A stretch of DNA of 45,604 nt. Origin: Nitrospirales bacterium. Lineage in GTDB: Bacteria > Nitrospirota > Nitrospiria > Nitrospirales > UBA8639. The DNA lies in contig RKSG01000182.1 of NCBI GenBank assembly GCA_007570995.1, forward strand, positions 1 to 45,604, read 5' to 3'. Positions 24,603-32,029 of this stretch are shown here, piece after piece (the stretch's first letter is position 1; the number at the start of each line of letters is the position of its first letter). The notes under the pieces are model-generated. The model did no database searches. It was given only the letters and a program-made list of their open reading frames with translations, and was not told the DNA's origin. Position numbers and translations under genes: made by a program.

Positions 24603-26444
24603 TTAATCCTCGGTAGACACACTCATGACCTCTTCAATCGTGGTGAGTCCCCGCGTGATGGCATCCAGGCCGCTTCGTCGAATCGTTTTCAGGCCATCAG
24701 CCAACGCCTGCTGCTTGAGCCGGTCCCCCGTCCCCCGTTCAAGGATGAGAGACCGAAACGCCGCAGACACCGGCAACACCTCAAACAGCCCCACGCGCCC
24801 TTTATACCCCGTCCCATGACAGGCAGCACAGCCGCGTCCCCGAACCTGGACGACCGTTGGTACCATGTCCCCGGTGAATCCCAGTTCGCGCACTTGTGCG
24901 CCTGAAAGAGAATCGGCCGGCTGTTGACACTCCGGGCACACGCGACGCACAAGACGTTGGGCCACAATGATACTTACCGACGACGCCACCATAAAGGGTT
25001 CGACTCCCATCTCAAGCAATCGTGTCACCGCCCGAACCGCGTCATACGTGTGCAGGGTGGACAGGACCCGATGCCCGGTCAAGGCAGCCCGCACCGCAAT
25101 TTGCGCGGTTTCCAGATCACGGATTTCACCCACCATCATAATATCCGGGTCCTGCCTCAGAAAGGCCCGCAGCACTTGCGCAAAGCCAAGACCGATTTCT
25201 TCCTTCACCTGAACCTGTGTGATACCGGTGAAATGGTATTCCACAGGATCTTCGACCGTGACAATGTTCACATCCTTCGTATTCAACACCTGCAGCGCGG
25301 AGTACAGCGTGGTGGTCTTCCCGCTCCCCGTCGGTCCCGTCACCAGCAACATGCCGTGTGGACGTTCCAACGCCGCAAGCAGAATGCTGGTGTCCGTCAC
25401 ATCCAACCCCAGGGCCGGTAACTCAACCATCTGCCCGGCACGATTCAATAAACGAAGCACGGCTTTTTCCCCGTGCAGGGACGGCAACACCGATATGCGA
25501 ACGTCCAGTGTCCGTTTGTCTGTCAGCTCCAGCGTCAGGCGCCCGTCCTGCGGAAGACGATGCTCGGCAATATCCAGATTCGCGAGGATTTTGAGCCGGG
25601 AGATCACGGCGTTCCGCAAGCTGACCGAATACGTCATCATCGGATGGAGTGTGCCGTCCAGTCGAAACCGCACTTGCACCACGCGCTCATACGGTTCCAG
25701 ATGCACGTCACTCACCCCCATGTGGGCGGCACGCTGAAGAATCGTCTGTACCAACTGGGCAACGGGAGACGCATCTTCGGCCAGCGTCTCGTCCCCGGTT
25801 TCTGATCGAGCATACCGGAGACTCGACGACACCCGTTCCAGCAAGGTCGTCATCTCCTCAGACTGCAAGGTTTCATCCACTCTGTTGGTCTCGCGAGGGG
25901 ACATGTGGGTCTCGCGAGAGGACACGTCGGCGGCCCATGACCCGTCACCATCGGCCTGCACCACGTCTGCATCCCGGCCGACGGGTGGCGACGCTCCGTC
26001 GGGTTGGTGCGGCTCCTGCCCCTGATAGAGTGCCTGAATGCGCTGTCGGACGTCGGACTCCAGCGCGACCACCGGCACCACCCGCAACCCGGTACGAAAA
26101 CGCACTTCATCCAACGCATGCACATTGGCCGGGTCCACCAGGGCAACGGTCAGCCGCTGACCGACCCGGCTCAACGGCACGGCGACATGTTGTTCGGCCC
26201 AGGCCCGGGGCACGCAAACTGCCAGCTGTGGATCAACAACGGAGGGGAGGGGAGACACGGTGGCCAGTCCATACTGCTGGCCCAGAAACTTCAGCAACAA
26301 CTCTTCGGAAATGGCCCCTTGCTCGCAGAGGATCTGGCCAAGTGGGCACCTGGTTTCCCGCTGCCGTGCCAGGGCCTCCTCCAGTTGCGCAGAGGTAATA
26401 CTTCCGGCATCAAGCAGTAACTGGCCCATCCGGGCGCGAAGCAT
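24603..26444 (-). CDS. Type II secretion / type IV pilus assembly ATPase (GspE/PilB)
   Basis: The 613-aa protein has an N-terminal MshEN-like domain (residues 1-150, LGQILCEQGAISEELLLKFL), a linker, and a C-terminal secretion ATPase: Walker A TGPTGSGKTTTLYSAL near 350, the Asp box VEDPVEYH near 380, Walker B DPDIMMVGEIRD near 413, His box STLHTYDA near 440, and a zinc-binding CPEC...CAACHGTGYKGR. It powers pilus or pseudopilus assembly. GGGGGA stands 3 bases before ATG 26444. The linker holds a small direct duplication at about 25,890-25,932 (SSRETHMSPRET). It is partnered with the gspF-like gene downstream. Confidence 0.94.
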   Translation of the reverse strand: MLRARMGQLLLDAGSITSAQLEEALARQRETRCPLGQILCEQGAISEELLLKFLGQQYGLATVSPLPSVVDPQLAVCVPRAWAEQHVAVPLSRVGQRLTVALVDPANVHALDEVRFRTGLRVVPVVALESDVRQRIQALYQGQEPHQPDGASPPVGRDADVVQADGDGSWAADVSSRETHMSPRETNRVDETLQSEEMTTLLERVSSSLRYARSETGDETLAEDASPVAQLVQTILQRAAHMGVSDVHLEPYERVVQVRFRLDGTLHPMMTYSVSLRNAVISRLKILANLDIAEHRLPQDGRLTLELTDKRTLDVRISVLPSLHGEKAVLRLLNRAGQMVELPALGLDVTDTSILLAALERPHGMLLVTGPTGSGKTTTLYSALQVLNTKDVNIVTVEDPVEYHFTGITQVQVKEEIGLGFAQVLRAFLRQDPDIMMVGEIRDLETAQIAVRAALTGHRVLSTLHTYDAVRAVTRLLEMGVEPFMVASSVSIIVAQRLVRRVCPECQQPADSLSGAQVRELGFTGDMVPTVVQVRGRGCAACHGTGYKGRVGLFEVLPVSAAFRSLILERGTGDRLKQQALADGLKTIRRSGLDAITRGLTTIEEVMSVSTED

Positions 26445-26455
26445 GGTTCCCCCCA

Positions 26456-26533
26456 TACATACCCCTGGCGCCTCCCCCTGGATTCTCGCTCAACACACTG
26501 CGGGAATAACGGAGGGGGGCTTTGACCAGGGGT
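26456..26533 (+). repeat. Dispersed repeat R3 (module B missing)
   Basis: Left edge CCCCTGGCGCC, module A with arms GATTCTCGC/GCGGGAAT, then ACGGAGGGGGGC and TTTGACCAGGGG. Module B has been lost. It fills the gap between pgsA and the gspE-like gene. Confidence 0.85.
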
Positions 26534-26545
26534 GAGTGGAAACAA

Positions 26546-27151
26546 TTACGACCCTTCGGAGTCATGCAAATGACTAATGCCGCGCACAAGATACTGCAAG
26601 CCTGACAGAACTGTCAGCAGACTCATCACGGACAGCAGGGGAAACAACCAGGCCGTGTCGACGCCACGGGCGACACAGGCCAGCACCAGAATACCGTAGC
26701 ACACCTGAAACAGTGTCGTGGCTTTGCCCAGCGCGGTGGGCGTGGTATCAACGGGCGTATCGGTCAGGCGGGCCAGTAACACGCCGGTGAGCAAAATCGC
26801 ATCCCGACTCACAACGACCAGCATACTCCACACTGGTACCATGTCCAACCAGGTCAACGTAATAAAGGTGGTCATGAGCAGGAGCTTGTCTGCCAGCGGA
26901 TCCAGGTGCGCCCCAAAGCGCGTTCGCTGATTCGCCATGCGGGCAATGCTCCCGTCAAGCACATCGGTCAAGGCAGCCACGATCAACGTCACCAGGGCAT
27001 ATTCAATATGCCCGTACAGCAAAAACCCCACGATGACAGGGATCAACAGAATGCGGAGAATCGTGAGACTGTTAGGAACATTGAGGGGAATCACCCCGCC
27101 GATGGAAAAGCGGGCATCCATGACATCTGATGGCGGTCCGTGTTTGGGCAT
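26546..27151 (-). CDS. pgsA: CDP-alcohol phosphatidyltransferase (PgsA-like)
   Basis: The 201-aa membrane protein carries the full CDP-alcohol motif D-x2-DG-x2-AR-x8-G-x3-D-x3-D in DVLDGSIARMANQRTRFG followed by AHLDPLADK (residues about 60-87) and NVPNSLTILRILLIPV near the start, as in phosphatidylglycerophosphate synthase. Four or more hydrophobic segments follow. It probably makes the precursor of phosphatidylglycerol. ATG 27151 has GAAAGGA upstream; ATG 27121 and TTG 27178 are alternatives. CDP-diacylglycerol-serine or cardiolipin-type relatives cannot be fully excluded. Confidence 0.85.
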   Translation of the reverse strand: MPKHGPPSDVMDARFSIGGVIPLNVPNSLTILRILLIPVIVGFLLYGHIEYALVTLIVAALTDVLDGSIARMANQRTRFGAHLDPLADKLLLMTTFITLTWLDMVPVWSMLVVVSRDAILLTGVLLARLTDTPVDTTPTALGKATTLFQVCYGILVLACVARGVDTAWLFPLLSVMSLLTVLSGLQYLVRGISHLHDSEGS

Positions 27152-27355
27152 CGTGGCTGGTTGTCCTTTCGGAGACAAGCCTAAGGACGGGAAGCGGGGA
27201 AGTCAACAGGACGGAACAACCCACCGACCTGGTCTACATCATCTCAGTTGGCACACAACACCGCCCACAGGAGACATGCACGACGTGGCCGCTTGTGCCT
27301 CTGCCCGTAACCGCTGGACATCGTTTTCTACAGGACGAGAGAGTGATGCCAGGTT

Positions 27356-27742
27356 TCAATCGTCCAATTTACGGGACTGTCGGGTCTTCTCAGATTGTTC
27401 AAGTATTGCCCTGTATGACGGTGTGTATCCTTCTGTGATGAAAACATTTTGAGGAGCCTGCACATCAGGATATGGATCATCATTTTCAGACATTGCCCTT
27501 GGTGGCGGTGTGTATCCTTCTGTGATGAAAACATTTTGAGGAGCCTGCACATCAGGATCCGGCTCGTCATTCTCAGACATTGCCCTTGGCGGCGGTGTGT
27601 ATCCTTCTGTGATGAAAACATTTTGAGGAGCCCGCACATCAGGATCTGGTTCGTCAGGATACTGAGACACAGTTTCTGGTGGTCGCGATTGTACTTCCGG
27701 TTCCTGGGAGGCATCGGGAGTCGCCTGATTGTTTTCCAGCAC
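27356..27742 (-). CDS. Small acidic protein built from 29-residue tandem repeats
   Basis: I place the start at GTG 27742 because AAAGGAGGG, a near-perfect ribosome site, lies 8 bases upstream; ATG 27811 has none. The 128-aa product is hydrophilic, rich in Pro, Asp, Glu and Asn, with no cysteine or membrane segment. Its core is nearly three copies of a 29-residue unit (APQNVFITEGYTPPPRAM...), matching an 87-bp DNA tandem repeat. An 87-bp unit keeps every frame open, so open shadows occur in other frames; the ribosome site supports this one. It sits in an A+T-rich island unlike its surroundings. No family is recognised. It could be a disordered surface or signalling protein or a multi-core peptide precursor; nothing nearby settles this. 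Confidence 0.6.
   Translation of the reverse strand: MLENNQATPDASQEPEVQSRPPETVSQYPDEPDPDVRAPQNVFITEGYTPPPRAMSENDEPDPDVQAPQNVFITEGYTPPPRAMSENDDPYPDVQAPQNVFITEGYTPSYRAILEQSEKTRQSRKLDD
27412..27655. repeat. 87-bp tandem repeat, about 2.8 copies
   Basis: The unit beginning GAGGAGCC(T/C)GCACATCAGGA recurs at 27451, 27538 and 27625, exactly 87 bp apart, with only scattered substitutions. The multiple of three preserves the reading frame of the host gene. Confidence 0.9.
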
Positions 27743-27811
27743 GGCTATTGCCCTCCTTTGAGTCACAGGAATTTTTGAATGGCATTGGACATTCTCATTT
27801 CTGTTTTGCAT

Positions 27812-28123
27812 CAGGAACTGGCAATTGAACTACTCCATGAGTTTGTACACTGCCAGTAATATACTTACCGCCAATAACATCATTGGGCATCGAGAAAATG
27901 ACTAATTAATTGTCTTTGCCATCTTTGCAGATTTCTCGTCTTCAACCAAAACATTATACTCAGTTGCCTCTTTTGGCATTGCGCACCAACACATATTTAA
28001 TCTCATTGCGTTTGTGATCCACAAAAAATGCGATCATTGATTAGTCACAAGCAAATCGCGCCAGGTCTCCCTCACCTTGAGAGCATTTAGCATGTGATAC
28101 AAGCCTGTAAATCCACACAAAAG
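27812..28123. other. A+T-rich spacer
   Basis: About 310 bp markedly richer in A+T than the rest of the window. Short open frames of 19, 25 and 34 codons exist on the minus strand (about 27,902-28,100), two linked by an ATGA overlap, but none has a ribosome site or known family. It may be decayed foreign DNA and should contain the promoter of the tandem-repeat gene. Confidence 0.4.
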
Positions 28124-28276
28124 CACGCCCCTGGCGCCCCCCCTGGATTCCCGCTCAACTCACTGCGGGAATGCCGGCCCTTGGGTTTGACCAGGGGACG
28201 GAGGGGGGCCGCGGGAATGCATGCCCCTGGTGCCCCGTGCGACCAGGGGACGGCGGGAGGGGCTTTGACCAGGGGG
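28124..28276 (+). repeat. Dispersed composite repeat R4
   Basis: Left edge, module A, a CTTGGGTTTGACCAGGGG module C, ACGGAGGGGGG, a second half of module A (GCGGGAATGCATG), module B, ACGGCGGGAGG and TTTGACCAGGGG. It ends immediately before the promoter of the orphan plus-strand gene and may supply context to it. Confidence 0.9.
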
Positions 28277-28315
28277 TTGCTGCTCTTCAAGGAGCACTCT
28301 ATAATCGAGTGCTCC
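28277..28315 (+). promoter_or_regulatory. Promoter with the -10 box in the loop of a perfect 9-bp inverted repeat
   Basis: TTGCTG (28277-28282) and TATAAT (28300-28305) are 17 bases apart, a good sigma-70 promoter. The TATAAT fills the loop of GGAGCACTC (28291-28299) and GAGTGCTCC (28307-28315), which pair perfectly. This is the geometry of a repressor operator. The transcript would start near 28312, 33 bases before the ATG at 28345. Confidence 0.65.
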
Positions 28316-28344
28316 ATTCGCAGGTCAGTGTGGTTGAATTCCCC

Positions 28345-28659
28345 ATGAGCACATTACCATTGTCATTTCGCTTCCGTGACGCGGTGGTGGAAAAGCACCA
28401 GTTGGAAGGCACCGACCCCAGCGATCGCTATTTCAACCGCATCGTGCCGGTCAAGCATGTCAAGCGGGGCTACGTGGCCAGCATGCTCTATGAAGCTCTC
28501 GTCACGGAAAGCAGCGTTCACCAGACGGTGGGTGCGGCCATCAAGGACATGGTGGGCAAACTGAAGCTCCTGGGCTTTACGCGCATGCGAACGCGGGTGA
28601 ATTTTAAGGGACAGGCCTATCTCGCGGAAAAAGAATCCTGGGTCGAGTATACCGACTGA
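28345..28659 (+). CDS. Conserved-looking hypothetical protein, 104 aa
   Basis: The product (MSTLPLSFRFRDAVVEKHQLE...) is compact, soluble and mixed alpha/beta, with charged segments RIVPVKHVKRGY and KLKLLGFTRMRTRVNF and no cysteine or membrane segment. I do not recognise a family; the FRFRDA start and strand-rich end (GQAYLAEKESWVEY) suggest a single small domain. No Shine-Dalgarno is obvious; GTG 28330 is a possible earlier start. It is one of only three plus-strand genes, and has its own palindromic promoter, so it is probably regulated separately. It ends 46 bp from the convergent serine hydrolase gene. Confidence 0.65.
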   Translation: MSTLPLSFRFRDAVVEKHQLEGTDPSDRYFNRIVPVKHVKRGYVASMLYEALVTESSVHQTVGAAIKDMVGKLKLLGFTRMRTRVNFKGQAYLAEKESWVEYTD

Positions 28660-28705
28660 TGGCCGCCGACAGCAGCATGGCGCGCCACCGGTGCCCTCCG
28701 TCGCA

Positions 28706-29860
28706 TCATCCCCCGACAGATTCCCGCCCGACACATTCCTGATAGATCACGTCATGAATCCGAGGACGAAAGGTCGCAATGGCCCTGTTCGTCCGGGTGG
28801 GATGCACACGATTGGACAGAATGACCACCTCCAGTTCGCAGGACGGATCAACCCAGAGCGAGGTGCCGGTAAATCCCACATGTCCGAATGCCCGTGAGGA
28901 AAACCGCGTACCCGATGAGGAGGGAGACGACGGGGTATCCCACCCCAACCCCCAACTGGACAGGGGAATCCCATGCTGGCGTCGGGTAAAATGTTGCGCA
29001 AGATCGGCATTCAACACGCCGGCCCGTCCCTGAACCGCCTGGAGCCAGACGGCTGACAGCCGGCTCACAGCATGGGCCGTGCCAAACAACCCGGCATGGC
29101 CGGCAATGCCTCCCAGCGCCGCGGCATTTTCATCATGCACGTCCCCACACAGCAGACGGTTTCTCCAGGCATCCCACTCCGTGGGCACCACCGCCTTCCC
29201 CGCCGCCCAGGCCATGTCTGCATCGCCACAACCAGGGAAGCCCAGGGACGACACAGCTAACGGCTCATACATCGTCTGTCTGCAATAGGCGGCCAGGGAC
29301 ATCCCCGCACACCGTTCGACAATCGCGCCAAGGACCAGAAATCCCACGTCACTGTACAGGCTGCGACTCCCCGGCCGATATTCGACAGCCTCGCGCGCAA
29401 TGGCCTGTAACAACACGTGTACGCGCTGGAGACGTTCGGCTTCATCGCGCGGTGGTGCCCCCGCGGGAGACAACCATTCATAATACGGTCTCCAGGCCGG
29501 CAGCCCCGCACTGTGGGAAAGCAAATGCCGAAGCGTGACAGCAGCAAACGGGCTTCCCCGCAACTCTTCCACCCAGTGCTGCACAGACTGATCCACCTGC
29601 AATCGTCCGTCCTGCACCAGACACAGCACCGCCGTGGCCGTCGCCAGGGGTTTGGTTAACGACGCCAGGTCATAGACCGATGTCCGATGGACGGGCTGGT
29701 CGTCGGGCGGTTCCCCTCGAACCCCAACGGCTTCGTGCACAACGACGGTCCCACGATAGCGCACCAGCACCACAGCACCTGGAAAGACCTTGTCCCGCAC
29801 GGCGTGTTGGAAGGCCTGGAGAATGGAGCCCATCGGCCGCTCAGCGAACGGCTGCCGCAT
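28706..29860 (-). CDS. Serine hydrolase of the class C beta-lactamase / DD-peptidase fold
   Basis: The 384-aa protein shows the three active-site motifs of the family: S-x2-K in ASLTKPLATA near residue 68, Y-S-D in SLYSDVGFLVLG near 170 (in place of Y-x-N), and H-x-G in GHVGFTGTSLW near 330. No signal peptide is visible; the start is MRQPFAERPMGS, and M10 is an alternative. Relatives are DD-carboxypeptidases, esterases or EstB-like enzymes, and some act on cell-wall peptides. The position at the end of the murein and division cluster favours a wall-related role, but this is inference. Confidence 0.85.
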   Translation of the reverse strand: MRQPFAERPMGSILQAFQHAVRDKVFPGAVVLVRYRGTVVVHEAVGVRGEPPDDQPVHRTSVYDLASLTKPLATATAVLCLVQDGRLQVDQSVQHWVEELRGSPFAAVTLRHLLSHSAGLPAWRPYYEWLSPAGAPPRDEAERLQRVHVLLQAIAREAVEYRPGSRSLYSDVGFLVLGAIVERCAGMSLAAYCRQTMYEPLAVSSLGFPGCGDADMAWAAGKAVVPTEWDAWRNRLLCGDVHDENAAALGGIAGHAGLFGTAHAVSRLSAVWLQAVQGRAGVLNADLAQHFTRRQHGIPLSSWGLGWDTPSSPSSSGTRFSSRAFGHVGFTGTSLWVDPSCELEVVILSNRVHPTRTNRAIATFRPRIHDVIYQECVGRESVGG

Positions 29861-29920
29861 CCCGCTCTGTGGTCGGCGTCACCCGCATGACGAAGCCTGC
29901 AGGATTCCCGCATCCCGTGG

Positions 29921-30220
29921 TCACTGTAACCTCATGCCCAGCTCACGAATGGTGGACACCACGGCATACTGCAAAAACACAATCAGCAGAATCGCCAGGA
30001 AGGGGGAGATGTCAATGTCGCCCTGCAACGTCCCCACACGCCGTCGAATCACGATCAGCACCGGATCCGTCACTCTGGCAAGGAACTGTACGATGGGATT
30101 CCACGGGTCAGGATTGACCCACGAAATCAGCACCCGGATCATCATGAGCCACATGTACACGAACAGCACCGTGTCCAGGACAAAGGCCAGGCCCAGCAAC
30201 ACGTTCCCCACTATGAACAT
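29921..30220 (-). CDS. yggT: YggT family membrane protein
   Basis: The 99-aa product has two long hydrophobic segments (VGNVLLGLAFVLDTVLFVYMW, and FLAILLIVFLQYAVV) around the conserved RVLISWVNPDPWNPIVQFLARVTDPVL region, the usual YggT layout. Relatives occur next to yggS and ftsZ and have been linked to division, osmotic stress or the membrane around Z-rings. It follows yggS by about 120 bp. Confidence 0.9.
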   Translation of the reverse strand: MFIVGNVLLGLAFVLDTVLFVYMWLMMIRVLISWVNPDPWNPIVQFLARVTDPVLIVIRRRVGTLQGDIDISPFLAILLIVFLQYAVVSTIRELGMRLQ

Positions 30221-30342
30221 GGCGACCTCGACTCGTGCAGCACGCGCGCGGGTGATTTCCGTCCTTCATTCCGTTCCACAGGACACTCCCTGCATTCCCG
30301 TTTCACCGGCGACGTCCCAGGCCGGTGCTGGTCGTTGATGAC

Positions 30343-31188
30343 TTACCCGGCAATCGGAGGCTGCGGACGCGCGCCAAAGATCGCGGTTCCCACTCGCACC
30401 AGCGTCGCGCCTTCCTCCACGGCAATCTCACAATCATGCGACATGCCCATGGAAAGCTCGTCCATGCGAACCTGTTCCAGTGGCATGGTCGCGATGCGGT
30501 CAGCCAGACGCTTGAGCCGTTGAAAATACGGCCGAATGTGTTCGGGATCCGGATGCCATGGCGGCAGCGTCATGAGCCCCCGCACGGAAACATGCGAGAA
30601 CGGGTCCATCGCCCACGCGACTTCCTGGCATTCGTCGGGGTGGAACCCTCCTTTGGAATCTTCCCCGCCGACGTTCACTTCAAGCAGAATGGCCTGGATC
30701 ATGTCACGTTCCCGCGCGCGACGTTGAATCTCCTCAGCCTGTTCGAATGATTCCACGGAATGAATTAATTCGAACTGCCCCACCAGCCACCTGAGTTTTC
30801 GTCGCTGGAGCCGTCCGATAAAATGCCACTCCACGCCTGCATGCCCCTGGCGCCCCGTGCGACCAGGCCTGCCCCTGGGTTTGACCAGGGGGGACGGAGG
30901 GGAGGGCTTTTGACCAGGGGTATGACGGCCCACCGCGTCCATCTTGGCCTGAGCTTCCTGCCATCGGTTCTCTCCACAAATGGTCAGGCCCGCGTGGACA
31001 GCATCGAGTACCCGTGGGGCCTCAACGCCTTTGGTCGCCGCCACGAGGCGCACAGCACCCGGGTCCCGCCCCACGCGTTCGGCGGCACGACGGATGCGGT
31101 CCCGCACCATCCGGATCTTCGTCGGGAAATCATCCAACAGCAACATCCCCTGGCCACAGGCACACTCCGGCACAGAAAAGCCGGCCAT
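30343..31188 (-). CDS. yggS: YggS/PROSC family PLP homeostasis protein with in-frame repeat insert
   Basis: YggS binds pyridoxal phosphate and keeps its level balanced. The 281-aa product has LVAATKGVE near residue 48 with the PLP lysine, GENRWQEA near 72, WHFIGRLQRRK, LEVNVGGEDSKGGF, RGLMTLPP and SMGMSHDCEIAVEEGATLVRVGTAIFG. Between QEAQAKMDAV and VEWHFIGRL, normally separated by only a few residues, stand about 32 residues (PSPPSPLVKPRGRPGRTGRQG and flanks) encoded by dispersed repeat R5, in frame. The insert lies in a surface loop by family comparison, so function may be kept. TGAGGAC precedes ATG 31188; the gene starts 4 bp after pgeF ends. Confidence 0.93.
   Translation of the reverse strand: MAGFSVPECACGQGMLLLDDFPTKIRMVRDRIRRAAERVGRDPGAVRLVAATKGVEAPRVLDAVHAGLTICGENRWQEAQAKMDAVGRHTPGQKPSPPSPLVKPRGRPGRTGRQGHAGVEWHFIGRLQRRKLRWLVGQFELIHSVESFEQAEEIQRRARERDMIQAILLEVNVGGEDSKGGFHPDECQEVAWAMDPFSHVSVRGLMTLPPWHPDPEHIRPYFQRLKRLADRIATMPLEQVRMDELSMGMSHDCEIAVEEGATLVRVGTAIFGARPQPPIAG
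30840..30923 (+). repeat. Dispersed repeat R5 inside yggS
   Basis: Module B (CCCCTGGCGCCCCGTGCGACC), directly joined to module C (CCCCTGGGTTTGACCAGGGG), then GGACGGAGGGGAGGGC and TTTTGACCAGGGG. Module A is absent. The insert keeps the host frame, read as SPLVKPRGRPG. Confidence 0.9.
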
Positions 31189-31192
31189 GTCC

Positions 31193-32029
31193 TCAGGTCA
31201 ACATAATACCGTTGACCATGGTCCCGTGCACGTTCCCGTCCCGTCGATAGGAGAACAACAGATCCGACCGGCACATGGTACACAGGTCCACGCTGTGAAT
31301 CCGGTCGTCGGCGAGACCGAGAGACAGGGCCTGCTGCCGAATCAAGGCTTTCAAATCCAACCGGCCGGTCCGGGGGCTGGTACGTGTGAGGATCGTCGAG
31401 GCATCAGGCAAATCCGTGGGCAGCTGCTCCAGCACCGGCGTATCAACCTCATAACAACACGGGCCTACCGACGGCCCCATCGCCACCTGAAGCGAGGCGA
31501 AATCGGCTCCAAACCGTTCAACCATGGCCCGGAGGCTCTTCGCCACAATACCCCGCACCGCCCCGCGCCAGCCGGCATGCACCGCGCCGACCAGCCTGTG
31601 CGCGACATCCGCGACCAGCACCGGCACACAGTCCGCCGTACGAATGGTGACCAACATCCCGACCTGATTGGTGATGATGGCGTCCCAGCCATCAAGGAAC
31701 TGTTCGCCTGCACTCAGCGGGCGATCAAGGACCAGCACATCCGTGCCATGGACCTGTCGAACAGAGACGACCACTGGGTCGTCGGGTTCCGCGGTCTGCA
31801 CCGTTCCCCGCTCCTCCCGTCCTCCCCCGTACGATGGGCCATGACGTGTCCCGAAGAAATGCACCATGTTGCGGGTGCTCTTCCCAAACGACGCACTCGT
31901 GAGCGAACGTATCGTCTTCACAGAACGCGCCACATCGGCTGTCGCATACGCCTGCCCCTGGGTTTGACCAGGGGCCTGCCCCTGGCGCCCCGAGCGACCA
32001 GGGGCATGACGGGCGGTGGGATCCGTCAC
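31193..32029 (-). CDS. pgeF: Peptidoglycan editing factor / laccase-domain protein
   Basis: The 278-aa product shows the multicopper-oxidase-like (DUF152/YfiH) marks: VRQVHGTDV near residue 88, RTADCVPVLVAD near 128, GAVHAGWRGAVRGIV near 145, and MGPSVGPCCYEV near 178, which form a zinc-binding site with one cysteine and two histidines. Family members edit cytoplasmic muropeptides or act as purine nucleoside enzymes. Residues about 6-30 (RHAPGRSGRQGQAPGQTQGQ) come from dispersed repeat R6, read in a third frame. ATG 32029 overlaps the ftsZ stop (ATGA), so the gene is translated with ftsZ. Confidence 0.93.
   Translation of the reverse strand: MTDPTARHAPGRSGRQGQAPGQTQGQAYATADVARSVKTIRSLTSASFGKSTRNMVHFFGTRHGPSYGGGREERGTVQTAEPDDPVVVSVRQVHGTDVLVLDRPLSAGEQFLDGWDAIITNQVGMLVTIRTADCVPVLVADVAHRLVGAVHAGWRGAVRGIVAKSLRAMVERFGADFASLQVAMGPSVGPCCYEVDTPVLEQLPTDLPDASTILTRTSPRTGRLDLKALIRQQALSLGLADDRIHSVDLCTMCRSDLLFSYRRDGNVHGTMVNGIMLT
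31952..32008 (+). repeat. Dispersed repeat R6 inside the pgeF start
   Basis: Module C (CCCCTGGGTTTGACCAGGGG) followed by module B (CCCCTGGCGCCCCGAGCGACC...GGGG) and CATGACGG. It encodes part of the pgeF N-terminus. Confidence 0.88.

Noticed and set aside
25890-25932. Short direct duplication in the gspE-like linker as a mobile element
   Set aside because: Only about 21 bp twice in a disordered linker; simple replication slippage explains it.
27449-27778. Plus-strand 109-codon frame across the tandem repeat
   Set aside because: An 87-bp repeat unit keeps all frames open; the minus frame has a near-perfect ribosome site and an acidic hydrophilic product, this one does not.
27902-28006. 34-codon minus-strand frame (MRLNMCWCAMPKEATEY...)
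   Set aside because: No ribosome binding site and it overlaps another short frame; kept only as part of the A+T-rich island note.
27960-28037. 25-codon minus-strand frame with an ATGA overlap to a 19-codon frame
   Set aside because: Too short, no family, no ribosome site; may be a gene remnant but cannot be supported.
22056-28276. Dispersed repeats as a CRISPR array
   Set aside because: Copies are kilobases apart, modular, and inside genes; there are no regular spacers or cas genes.
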